Source: Arenibacter nanhaiticus (GTDB taxonomy: Bacteria > Bacteroidota > Bacteroidia > Flavobacteriales > Flavobacteriaceae). From it: a DNA stretch of 64,000 nucleotides. The stretch is taken from the NCBI RefSeq assembly GCF_900141935.1, contig NZ_FQYX01000004.1:132668-196667 (forward strand). The letters are read 5' to 3'. The translations under genes were made by a program, and so were the position numbers. The notes beneath the pieces are model-generated. The model saw only the letters and a list, made by a program, of their open reading frames with translations. It searched no databases and was not told where the DNA came from. Of this stretch, positions 1-7,486 are shown in pieces (position 1 is the stretch's first letter; each line of letters starts with the position of its first letter).

Positions 1-329
1 GGTTTTAAATCCCTGGCCAGCATACTAGAAGACACATCTATGGCCATAACAATATCTATTCCCTTGGTAGTCTTTGTTTTGGTAGAGATCTCCTCGGTTT
101 GCGGTCGCGCCATAGCTACTACGATGGCAGCAAGGGCAATCAGCCGCATAAAGAACAATACAGGTTTTAACTTGGGCAATAGGCTGTCTTGAGAAAAACC
201 TTTGATACTCGATATGGTCAAAGAGGCACTTTCTTCCTTTCTTTTAAAATAATACCAAAGGATTGCCACTGAGAGCAATAATAGCAACCAGAAAAATTGT
301 GGGTTGGCAAAAGAAATATTTTCTAACAT
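1..329 (-). CDS. batA: BatA-like VWA membrane protein, 5' part only
   Basis: This is the N-terminal part (about 110 residues) of a von Willebrand factor A protein cut by the left window edge. Its start codon directly follows the TAA of the upstream gene, so the two are translationally linked. The peptide opens with a hydrophobic segment (around residues 11-26), then a second one (around 55-72), and then the start of a VWA domain with a DxSxS metal site (AIDVSSSM) near the cut. This layout, following MoxR, DUF58 and a BatD-like gene, is the Bacteroides aerotolerance (Bat) cluster. BatA family proteins are inner-membrane proteins with a periplasmic or cytoplasmic VWA domain. Their biochemical role is poorly defined and is linked to stress tolerance. 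BatB could be confused with BatA, but BatA usually comes first. Confidence 0.85.
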   Translation of the reverse strand, partial: MLENISFANPQFFWLLLLLSVAILWYYFKRKEESASLTISSIKGFSQDSLLPKLKPVLFFMRLIALAAIVVAMARPQTEEISTKTKTTKGIDIVMAIDVSSSMLARDLK

Positions 330-1976
330 TTATAATGTTGTTTTTACTTCTACGGTGTTTAAAATTTTGTCTACGATCTGTTCGGCATAAGCGTCCTCGG
401 ATAACCAGCTCAGCATTATATTTTGTTGGAACCCCTTGCCTCCAAAGAAAAGAATAACATACTTTCCATCTACAAGCTCATTGGATTCCGGTACGGAAAA
501 CTTTCCGCTGCCGTATAATTTGGCGCCTTTAACGCCCGAAACCGAATAGAACTCTTCCTCCTTGGTGGTGATTATTTTATTCCCTTGGGCTTCAAAAGCT
601 TTCAATAGCTGTTCTGCCGTTTGTTCAAAATTGGGATCTACCGCTTGTGTCAAGGTCATAGAGGTAGTGGCTACCGTAAATAAACCTAAAGAGCTTCTGT
701 AGGCGAAAGCTTGTATTTCCTTAATATTGGCCTGCGCTTCTGGCGGTAATTTTACCGGCTGTCGCAATAAAACCTTTGGGGTTTGCAAACCGATAGGTGG
801 ATTCCCATAATCGCTTTGCACCCATTCGCCCTCCAATAATTCTTTGGTGGGGTGTCCTAAAACGGTGTCTTTGACATAACCAAAGCCATAGTATCCTATA
901 GTGGCCACCCCTGCAATCAAGAGAATGGAAATACCAATGACGGCGGTAAGGACCAATTTTTTCTTCTGGTTCTTTTTTGCCAGTGCCTCTAAATATTCTT
1001 CACGTTGCAACAAATCTTCCTCTGTAGGCTCTGGAATGGCCTCTTTGGTTTTTATAACGATCTGTTCTACCGATTTTCGATCTTGCTCGGCCACCGAAGT
1101 CTCGGGTTTAGACTTGGCAAATTTGACCAAATCGGAGGTTTGTAGTACCTTTTTAAACTGTTTAATAGTATCCTCCTCTAACTTTAGTTGTCCGGCATCC
1201 TTCATCATTTCCAGGGTGTCTATCAACTGGTCTGTGGTGCTTTCCAAGGCCGTTACATGAACTTCTTCTTCCAAATAAGATCGAACAATATCCGTTAATT
1301 CCGAATAATAGGACTTAAAATCGTCCTGAATTAGATATTTTGAGTTTTCTAGTTCTTTTAGCTCTAGGATGGCCCTGTCAAAAGGCGGTAATAGGGCTAT
1401 TTTTTCCGCAGCTGTCAAAGGCTTTTTTCGAAAGACAAACCAATAAACCAATCCGCCCAAAAGAATTAGTACCCCTAATATGCCCAAGATAATTTTCCAA
1501 AGTCCCGAATTGCTCTTTTCTACTTGTATGATGGGTTTAATATCATACAGCTTCTGGGTCAAGGTATCTACCGGAACGTTGGCGACATGGACCTGAATGG
1601 AATCGGTAAAAAAAGATTTTCCGTTCACCACTATATATTGCTTCGGAATGGTATAGGCACCAGAATCGAATTGGGTTAGGGCATATATTCTTTGTAAGCT
1701 AACCCTGTCCTGTTTTTTTACGGTGTCTGTTTTTAAGGCTTCCACGGTTTCCAAAGGAGAAAAGGTCTGCCCCTCGGGAAAAATGACCTGTGCCGACGAA
1801 TCTGCTTCTACCGTAATTTTATACCGTATCTGTTCCCCTATCTTTATAGCAGTAGTGTCTACCGCTGAAGAAACGCTAGGCAGATTTTGCGAAATGCCTT
1901 TGAAACAGAAAAAAAGGATTAATATCAGTGTCCCTAGGGAGATTCTTTTAGGTGAAAATAATTTATAATTGTTCAT
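330..1976 (-). CDS. BatD-like / DUF4381-type membrane protein
   Basis: This is a 548-residue envelope protein of the Bat cluster. An N-terminal signal segment (residues about 14-30, ending near GISQ) is followed by a periplasmic beta-rich domain to about residue 150 and a strong transmembrane helix (about 159-183). Next come a charged cytoplasmic helical region (about 190-340), a second transmembrane helix (about 343-366) and a C-terminal extracytoplasmic domain. The first domain plus helix resembles BatD/DUF4381 proteins that sit between DUF58 and BatA genes in flavobacteria; the extra C-terminal domain after the second helix is one I do not recognise. It starts 5 bases after the DUF58 stop and ends one base before the batA start, so it is almost certainly in the same operon. 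The function is inferred only from context. Confidence 0.8.
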   Translation of the reverse strand: MNNYKLFSPKRISLGTLILILFFCFKGISQNLPSVSSAVDTTAIKIGEQIRYKITVEADSSAQVIFPEGQTFSPLETVEALKTDTVKKQDRVSLQRIYALTQFDSGAYTIPKQYIVVNGKSFFTDSIQVHVANVPVDTLTQKLYDIKPIIQVEKSNSGLWKIILGILGVLILLGGLVYWFVFRKKPLTAAEKIALLPPFDRAILELKELENSKYLIQDDFKSYYSELTDIVRSYLEEEVHVTALESTTDQLIDTLEMMKDAGQLKLEEDTIKQFKKVLQTSDLVKFAKSKPETSVAEQDRKSVEQIVIKTKEAIPEPTEEDLLQREEYLEALAKKNQKKKLVLTAVIGISILLIAGVATIGYYGFGYVKDTVLGHPTKELLEGEWVQSDYGNPPIGLQTPKVLLRQPVKLPPEAQANIKEIQAFAYRSSLGLFTVATTSMTLTQAVDPNFEQTAEQLLKAFEAQGNKIITTKEEEFYSVSGVKGAKLYGSGKFSVPESNELVDGKYVILFFGGKGFQQNIMLSWLSEDAYAEQIVDKILNTVEVKTTL

Positions 1977-1981
1977 TTTTC

Positions 1982-2851
1982 TTATCCTCGTCGCTTAAAA
2001 TAACCCAACAATTTTTTTACATAACTTTCGTCTACCCGACAACTCAACACTCCACAGCCCGCTTTGGTAAAGGACTCCTGAAAGTAAGCTACCTGTTCTT
2101 GATAGTGTTTTTCATAGTTAAGGCGTACTTTCTTCGATTGGGTATTTACCAATTGCACGGCACCAGTTTCGGCGTCTTGCAGCTGTACCATTCCCAAATT
2201 GGGAATTTGTGTTTCCTTTTCGTCAAAAATCCTGATTCCGGTAAGGTCATGTCTTTTGCCTACAATGCGTAAGGTCTGTAGGTAGTCATCGGTGATAAAA
2301 TCCGAGAGCACAAAAACAATGGCCTTCTTCTTCATTACATTGGTAAGGAATTTTAAGGCCGCTTCTAAATTGGTTTTCTTGCTTTTTGGAGAAAATTCTA
2401 ACAGCTCGCGAATGATTCTAAGGGCATGACTTTTTCCTTTTTTAGGAGGGATAAAAAGTTCTACCTCATCTGTGAATAACATAAGCCCCACCTTATCATT
2501 GTTCTGAAGGGCCGAAAAAGCCAAGGTTGCCGATATCTCGGTAATGATGTCCTTTTTAAATTGATTGTTGGTGCCGAATAGTTCCGAGCCACTGACATCT
2601 ACTAGGAGCATCATGGTGAGCTCTCGCTCTTCTTCAAAAACTTTCACAAAAGGTTCATTGTAACGGGCCGTTACGTTCCAATCTATAGCTCTTACGTCGT
2701 CGCCAAATTGATACTGGCGTACCTCACTAAAGGTCATTCCTCTACCTTTGAAAGTAGAGTGGTATTCCCCGCCAAATATATGATCGGAAAGACGCCTGGT
2801 CTTAATCTCTATTTTACGAACTTTTTTAAGTAATTCCTTGGTATCCATCAT
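1982..2851 (-). CDS. DUF58 domain protein with VWA-type metal site
   Basis: This 289-residue cytoplasmic protein of the MoxR/DUF58/Bat cluster has the DUF58 signature GDDVRAIDWNVTAR at about residues 50-63. A VWA-like fold with DVSGS (85-89) follows and resembles a MIDAS metal site. No transmembrane helix is seen, unlike many longer DUF58 proteins that carry two at the N-terminus. Two adjacent Met codons are possible starts; the second would remove only one residue. It lies 97 bases downstream of the MoxR gene and 5 bases upstream of the BatD-like gene. DUF58 proteins are thought to act as partners or substrates of MoxR ATPases, but no enzymatic activity is established. Confidence 0.9.
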   Translation of the reverse strand: MMDTKELLKKVRKIEIKTRRLSDHIFGGEYHSTFKGRGMTFSEVRQYQFGDDVRAIDWNVTARYNEPFVKVFEEERELTMMLLVDVSGSELFGTNNQFKKDIITEISATLAFSALQNNDKVGLMLFTDEVELFIPPKKGKSHALRIIRELLEFSPKSKKTNLEAALKFLTNVMKKKAIVFVLSDFITDDYLQTLRIVGKRHDLTGIRIFDEKETQIPNLGMVQLQDAETGAVQLVNTQSKKVRLNYEKHYQEQVAYFQESFTKAGCGVLSCRVDESYVKKLLGYFKRRG

Positions 2852-2948
2852 GGTAATAAACAGTCTTCAATAGGCCTTGAATTTCAATAGGTTTTTGAAA
2901 AATAGAATTTAGCACTGCCTTACAGTGTTCTAAAAACTACCCACTGTT

Positions 2949-3950
2949 TTAAGGAACTTCAATCTCGTTAACGATCTTATTGATAATGTCTTCGGACGTT
3001 ATGTTTTCGGCTTCGGCCTCATAGGTAATCCCAATTCTATGACGTAAAACATCGTGTACTACGGCACGTACGTCTTCGGGTACCACATAGCCTCTTCTTT
3101 TGATAAAGGCATAGCATTTTGCTGCAGTGGCCAAGTTGATACTTCCTCTTGGCGAAGCTCCAAAACTTATCAATGGTTTAAGGGAAGCCAAGTTGTATTT
3201 TTCGGGATAACGACTGGCGAAAACAATATCGAGTATATATTTCTCTATTTTTTCGTCCATATACACTTCTTTGACCGCTTTTTGAGCGATTAAGATCTGG
3301 TCTACGGAAATGACAGGCTTTACTTGCTGGTAGGCACCATTAAGGTTTTGACGAATGATTAATTGCTCTTCGGCCAGTTTTGGGTAGTCTATCACCGTTT
3401 TTAACATAAAACGGTCTACCTGGGCCTCAGGCAACGGATAAGTTCCTTCTTGTTCTACTGGGTTTTGGGTGGCCATCACCAAAAATGGTTTGTCCAAAAT
3501 AAAGGTTTCATCACCGATGGTAACCTGCTTTTCCTGCATGGCTTCCAATAAGGCCGATTGTACCTTTGCCGGAGCTCGGTTTATCTCATCAGCCAATACA
3601 AAATTAGCGAATATTGGACCTTTTTTGATGGAGAAATCATTGACCTTCATGTTGTAAATCATGGTTCCCACAACATCCGCAGGCAATAAATCTGGCGTAA
3701 ATTGTATACGGCTAAAACTTCCTTTTACGGCCTTCGCCAAAGTATTGATGGCAAGTGTCTTGGCAAGTCCGGGAACCCCTTCCAATAATATATGTCCTTG
3801 TCCTAAAAGTCCTATCAGTAAGCGTTCGATCATATGTTTTTGACCAACGATTACTTTGTTCATTTCTAAAATAAGAAGGTCAATAAAAGCACTCTCCTGC
3901 GCAATTTTTTCATTTACGGCGCTGATATCTACCGAAGTATTTTCTTCCAT
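2949..3950 (-). CDS. MoxR family AAA+ ATPase
   Basis: This 333-residue AAA+ ATPase has Walker A GVPGLAKT (58-65), Walker B with DEIN (121-124), a sensor-1 region TQNP (161-164) and the PEAQVDRF segment (about 175-181) typical of MoxR proteins. Length and motif order fit the MoxR proper subfamily, which works as a chaperone-like ATPase with VWA proteins. It is the first gene of the minus-strand cluster that continues with DUF58, the BatD-like gene and BatA. The promoter must lie in the 542-base gap upstream, although no clear TAnnTTTG box was seen there. Function beyond ATP-driven maturation or activation of the VWA partners is inferred from the family. Confidence 0.93.
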   Translation of the reverse strand: MEENTSVDISAVNEKIAQESAFIDLLILEMNKVIVGQKHMIERLLIGLLGQGHILLEGVPGLAKTLAINTLAKAVKGSFSRIQFTPDLLPADVVGTMIYNMKVNDFSIKKGPIFANFVLADEINRAPAKVQSALLEAMQEKQVTIGDETFILDKPFLVMATQNPVEQEGTYPLPEAQVDRFMLKTVIDYPKLAEEQLIIRQNLNGAYQQVKPVISVDQILIAQKAVKEVYMDEKIEKYILDIVFASRYPEKYNLASLKPLISFGASPRGSINLATAAKCYAFIKRRGYVVPEDVRAVVHDVLRHRIGITYEAEAENITSEDIINKIVNEIEVP

Positions 3951-4492
3951 ATAATGCTATTGTTTATCTATTTGGTTTATATTTCGTTATAACTAACTTC
4001 ATGCAAATTGAAAATTTATTTAGTTATAGCTTGTTAATGTATGGTTAAATGTTAAAAGCAGCATCAATTTTTATGAAGTAATTAAGGGATTTTTTCATAA
4101 TATCACAAACTTATGTAAAAGAAAGTGGCTTATTCCAAAATCAACTCCAAACTTTTAACCGCCAAGATAAAAGCAATTCTTTAAAAAAACGAAAAAAATC
4201 TAAACAAGCGGTATTTCCTTCGATGAAAAAGATTTGTAGCCTAAGGGTATTATATAAATGATACTCGGCAGAGCGCATTCACTTAGCCGGAACAGCGTAA
4301 CGCTCTTGGTCTGCCTGTAAATAGCTTCTTTAGAAGGAATGTATCTCATAATGCACATTTGGACTTGGGCAAGTAAAAAATAAAGACCTATAGGGTTTGT
4401 ATTGAATGTCCGGATGTTTGTCCCATACGATGTTATGTCTTATTTTTATAGGGCATAATGCGAACTAATAATGAATTGCCCAACAATATTTT
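3951..4492. other. Divergent intergenic region with a GC-rich stem-loop
   Basis: This 542-base AT-rich gap separates the minus-strand MoxR gene from the plus-strand dehydrogenase and should hold both promoters. No open frame in it looks coding. Its only clear structure is a GC-rich imperfect stem-loop at 4267-4315, listed separately. Confidence 0.6.
4267..4315. repeat. GC-rich imperfect stem-loop
   Basis: The arm GGCAGAGCG (4267-4275) can pair with CGCT (4301-4304) and CTGCC (4311-4315), with a bulge on the 3' side. It stands out against AT-rich surroundings and lies about 180 bases before the dehydrogenase start. There is no T-tract, so it is not a simple terminator. It may be a decayed member of the intergenic repeat families seen elsewhere in the window, but no direct sequence match was found. 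Confidence 0.35.
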
Positions 4493-5266
4493 ATGAGTAA
4501 ACCAGATCATGATAAACCAATTGCTTTTATAACAGGTGCCACTAGCGGAATTGGCATGGAAACCGCGAAACTTTTCGCTGTCCATAAAATAAATTTAGTG
4601 TTGTGTGGCAGGAGGAAAAAAGAATTGGAGAAATTAAAAAAACAACTCTCTGTACACACTAAGGTTTGTATTTTAGATTTTGATGTTCGTGATAAAAAGG
4701 CTGTTTTTGAAGCTGTTAATGGCCTCCCTGACGATTTTTCCGAAATAGATATTTTGATAAATAACGCTGGGAATGCCCATGGGTTAGACTCTATCGAAGA
4801 CGGTAGTTTGGACGATTGGGAAACGATGTTAGATATCAACGTCAAAGGCTTGTTGTACGTGTCCAAGGCCATTTTACCTAAAATGATCGCGCGTAAAGCC
4901 GGCCATATTATAAATATTGGTTCCACAGCAGGGAAGGAAGTATACCCTAAAGGCAACGTGTATTGTGCCAGTAAGCATGCCGTGGATGCTATAAACCAAG
5001 GGATGCGGATAGACTTAAACCAATACGGAATACGGGTAGGAGCGGTGAACCCTGGTCTGGTGGATACGGAATTTAGCAAGGTCCGTTTTAAAGGAGATCA
5101 GGAGAAGGCTTCGAAAGTGTATCAGGGGTTTCAGCCATTGAAACCAGAGGATATAGCAGATATTATTCATTTTGTAGTGACCCGGCCCTATCACGTAAAT
5201 ATAGCAGATTTAATAGTCATGCCAACGGCCCAAGCTAATAGTACTATCGTTAATAGAAATTCATGA
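4493..5266 (+). CDS. SDR family NAD(P)-dependent oxidoreductase (YdfG-like)
   Basis: This 257-residue classical short-chain dehydrogenase has the cofactor-binding TGATSGIG at 14-21, NNAG at 90-93, a catalytic Ser near 144 and YxxxK (Tyr157, Lys161). Arg40-Arg41 after the second strand suggests NADP(H) preference. Overall it resembles the YdfG/serine-dehydrogenase group, which oxidises L-allo-threonine, serine and 3-hydroxy acids, but the substrate cannot be fixed from the sequence. The stop codon overlaps the ATG of the next gene (ATGA), so the two proteins are made from one message and translation is coupled. Confidence 0.9.
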   Translation: MSKPDHDKPIAFITGATSGIGMETAKLFAVHKINLVLCGRRKKELEKLKKQLSVHTKVCILDFDVRDKKAVFEAVNGLPDDFSEIDILINNAGNAHGLDSIEDGSLDDWETMLDINVKGLLYVSKAILPKMIARKAGHIINIGSTAGKEVYPKGNVYCASKHAVDAINQGMRIDLNQYGIRVGAVNPGLVDTEFSKVRFKGDQEKASKVYQGFQPLKPEDIADIIHFVVTRPYHVNIADLIVMPTAQANSTIVNRNS

Positions 5267-6399
5267 TCAATAAACGCCTTCTTGTTAAAAACCTTTTAGC
5301 CCATAACGACGAGAATAGTTTTTATGATAAGAAACGCTTTATTGATATTGGCCAGAAAGAAGGGAAAGGCAAGTTTTTGAAACATGTTTGTGCCTTGGCC
5401 AATAGCAACCCCAATAACCATTCTTTTATAGTCGTAGGGGTAGAGGACGAAGAAAATAAAATTGTAGGGGTAGATTTCTTCGACGATAGCAAAATTCAGA
5501 ACTTGGTCAATGCCTACATAGATAATCCACCCCTGATTTCGTACGAGAATATTCCTTTTCCACATTTGCCGATGAATAAGGTCGTGGGGTTGGTGACCAT
5601 TAGATCTAACGGCAAGGTTTGTTCCCTGCGGAAAAATATATGGAAATATTATGGCGGGGCGGTATTTTTTAGGGAAGGTAGTATTAGTATGCCTAAGGCG
5701 TATGGAATAGAGTTAAAGGATATCAATTCTCAAGTAGTAGCCACCATAGAACAACATGCGAAAAACAATATAGAACTGACCCTGGATGGGGTGATTGATT
5801 TCTTAAACCTTAGGCACAGGGATCTAACGAGTCATTATAAGGTGTTTAAAGAACAATTTGTTGTGTGTTGGGCCGGAAATCAGAAAAAAGTAAAAGAACA
5901 TACCTATTATTCCCGAGTCGATATTGAACTGATCAATGAACAAGTGAAATTGTTTTATTCGGAATTCGATGAAATTACTATTGCCTATGATGAAGATTCT
6001 TTTACAACTATAGAATATATACAATTGGGGCTCGGTTCCCAGCAAAAGTATTACCCCTTAGAAAAAATGGTGATTACCTTTTTTGATAACGGGACCTATA
6101 CTATTAAGAGCGATTTGATCTTTAAGCCGCCTTTATACGATAAAAGAAGTCTTCACCATATTTTTAATGCCAAAGTGGCCTTGTTAAAAAAGATAGAGAA
6201 GGGAATTCGATTGGATGCCGTCGAAAGGAAAGATTTAGGGGCCTTGCCTGATACGCTGCTAGTTTGTTATATCAGCGGTTTTGAAGTAGCTAAAGTATAC
6301 TTGGAAAAAGCAAAACCTCTTCTCAAGAATTACGACCTAGGTGTATACCGATCCGTAAAGGAGTCTTTGCGTATAATTCGAAAGTTGACCTATAATTAA
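5263..6399 (+). CDS. AlbA_2 / Schlafen-like domain protein
   Basis: This 378-residue protein has an N-terminal half (about residues 15-135) that matches the AlbA_2 (Schlafen AAA_4) pattern: an opening segment that selects intact cells' GKGKFLKHVCALANS-type helix, then a strand FIVVGVEDEENKIVGV and a later segment GAVFFREGS. These proteins are often annotated as ATP-binding or putative DNA-binding regulators; some Schlafen-type proteins act on RNA. The rest (about 145-378) has no domain I recognise and no transmembrane helix. Its ATG overlaps the dehydrogenase stop by four bases. It converges on the sugar kinase with a gap of only 14 bases. The biochemical role is unknown. Confidence 0.75.
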   Translation: MINKRLLVKNLLAHNDENSFYDKKRFIDIGQKEGKGKFLKHVCALANSNPNNHSFIVVGVEDEENKIVGVDFFDDSKIQNLVNAYIDNPPLISYENIPFPHLPMNKVVGLVTIRSNGKVCSLRKNIWKYYGGAVFFREGSISMPKAYGIELKDINSQVVATIEQHAKNNIELTLDGVIDFLNLRHRDLTSHYKVFKEQFVVCWAGNQKKVKEHTYYSRVDIELINEQVKLFYSEFDEITIAYDEDSFTTIEYIQLGLGSQQKYYPLEKMVITFFDNGTYTIKSDLIFKPPLYDKRSLHHIFNAKVALLKKIEKGIRLDAVERKDLGALPDTLLVCYISGFEVAKVYLEKAKPLLKNYDLGVYRSVKESLRIIRKLTYN

Positions 6400-6413
6400 G
6401 CAGCTTAAAAACC

Positions 6414-7370
6414 TTAACGAAGACCGTAATTATCAAGTTGAGCTTGGTTGGGCAGGGCAGCAATAGCTCCGAAATTAGTAGTGGTAATGGCACCTGCCTT
6501 ATTGGCTTCTGAAACCATCGCTTCTAATTGGGCTCCGTTTTCCCATAGGGACATGGGGCTTTCTTTAGTGGCCAGTATTTTTAATAAACACCCTATAAAA
6601 GCATCGCCGGCTCCGGTGGTGTCTACGGGGCTTACCTTTATGGTCGGAATTATTTTTTTTAGGGTCGGAGTACTTACGTAGGTGCCATCTTCACCTAGGG
6701 TAACCGTAATTATTTTTGTGCCCAGGGCATGAAGTATTTCACAAGCCTCTTCCAAAGTTTCTTTTCCGCTGAGAAGTTGGGCCTCTTCCAAACTAAATTT
6801 ACAAAGGTGTGCTTTAGCGATATAGGGCCGGCATTTCTTTGTAAAAATAGCTTCGGAGCCTTTCCATAGATCTCTTCTATAATTGGGGTCGTAACTGATA
6901 AAAGCATTGTTCTTGGCAGCGTCTTTTAAATAAAGGGCGTAGGTTTCTTCTAAGGGACCGCCCAAAAGGGCCGTTGCAGCTCCAAAATGGACAATATTTC
7001 CGTTAAATTGAGCTGATAGTTCAGGCTGGTATGTTAATTCCCTGTCTGCGCCCCTGCTAAAGACAAAGTCCCTTTCTCCGTCCATAGCGATGGATACAAA
7101 GGCCAAAGTGGTAAAGGTTTTGGAACGCTGGGCAAAGGAAATATCTATACTGCCTTCTTTAAGGGTATTAAGTAAGAAGGATCCAAACGGATCTTTACCC
7201 ACACATCCCACAAAAGCACTTTGTCCGCCAAGTTTGCTGATGGCACAGGCTACATTGGCCGGGGCGCCCCCTGCTTTTTTCGTAAATTCGGTGGCCTTGG
7301 AAAGATCACTGCCCTGCTTTTCGGCGATGAAGTCGATCAATAACTCTCCGATACAAAAAACTTTTTTCAT
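6414..7370 (-). CDS. PfkB family carbohydrate kinase (fructokinase-like)
   Basis: This 318-residue PfkB kinase phosphorylates a sugar using ATP. The N-terminal sugar-binding signature GGAPANVA is at 34-41, DPNYR at 161-165, and the anion-hole/catalytic motif DTTGAGDAF at 250-258, with Asp256 as the likely base. The family resemblance is closest to fructokinases, but PfkB substrates are hard to assign by sequence. No sugar transporter or glycosidase is adjacent, so context does not help. It lies downstream of the ribonucleotide reductase on the same strand but is separated from it by a strong palindromic terminator, and so probably has its own promoter. Confidence 0.88.
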   Translation of the reverse strand: MKKVFCIGELLIDFIAEKQGSDLSKATEFTKKAGGAPANVACAISKLGGQSAFVGCVGKDPFGSFLLNTLKEGSIDISFAQRSKTFTTLAFVSIAMDGERDFVFSRGADRELTYQPELSAQFNGNIVHFGAATALLGGPLEETYALYLKDAAKNNAFISYDPNYRRDLWKGSEAIFTKKCRPYIAKAHLCKFSLEEAQLLSGKETLEEACEILHALGTKIITVTLGEDGTYVSTPTLKKIIPTIKVSPVDTTGAGDAFIGCLLKILATKESPMSLWENGAQLEAMVSEANKAGAITTTNFGAIAALPNQAQLDNYGLR

Positions 7371-7421
7371 CCGCTTTGCTTATTTAAAAGCATAAATTAA
7401 ACAGAAATATGCATTAAAACT

Positions 7422-7459
7422 AGCTATGCCCCTAAATTTATAAATTTAGGGGCATAGCT
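7422..7459. terminator. 38-base perfect palindrome, terminator of nrdJ
   Basis: The arms 7422-7440 and 7441-7459 are exact reverse complements with no spacer. As RNA this would form a stem with a small AT loop. On the minus strand it follows the ribonucleotide reductase stop by about 27 bases and is followed by a short T-rich run, which fits a rho-independent terminator. Confidence 0.7.
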
Positions 7460-7486
7460 TTCTAAAATATAAGCTCAACTAAAGAC

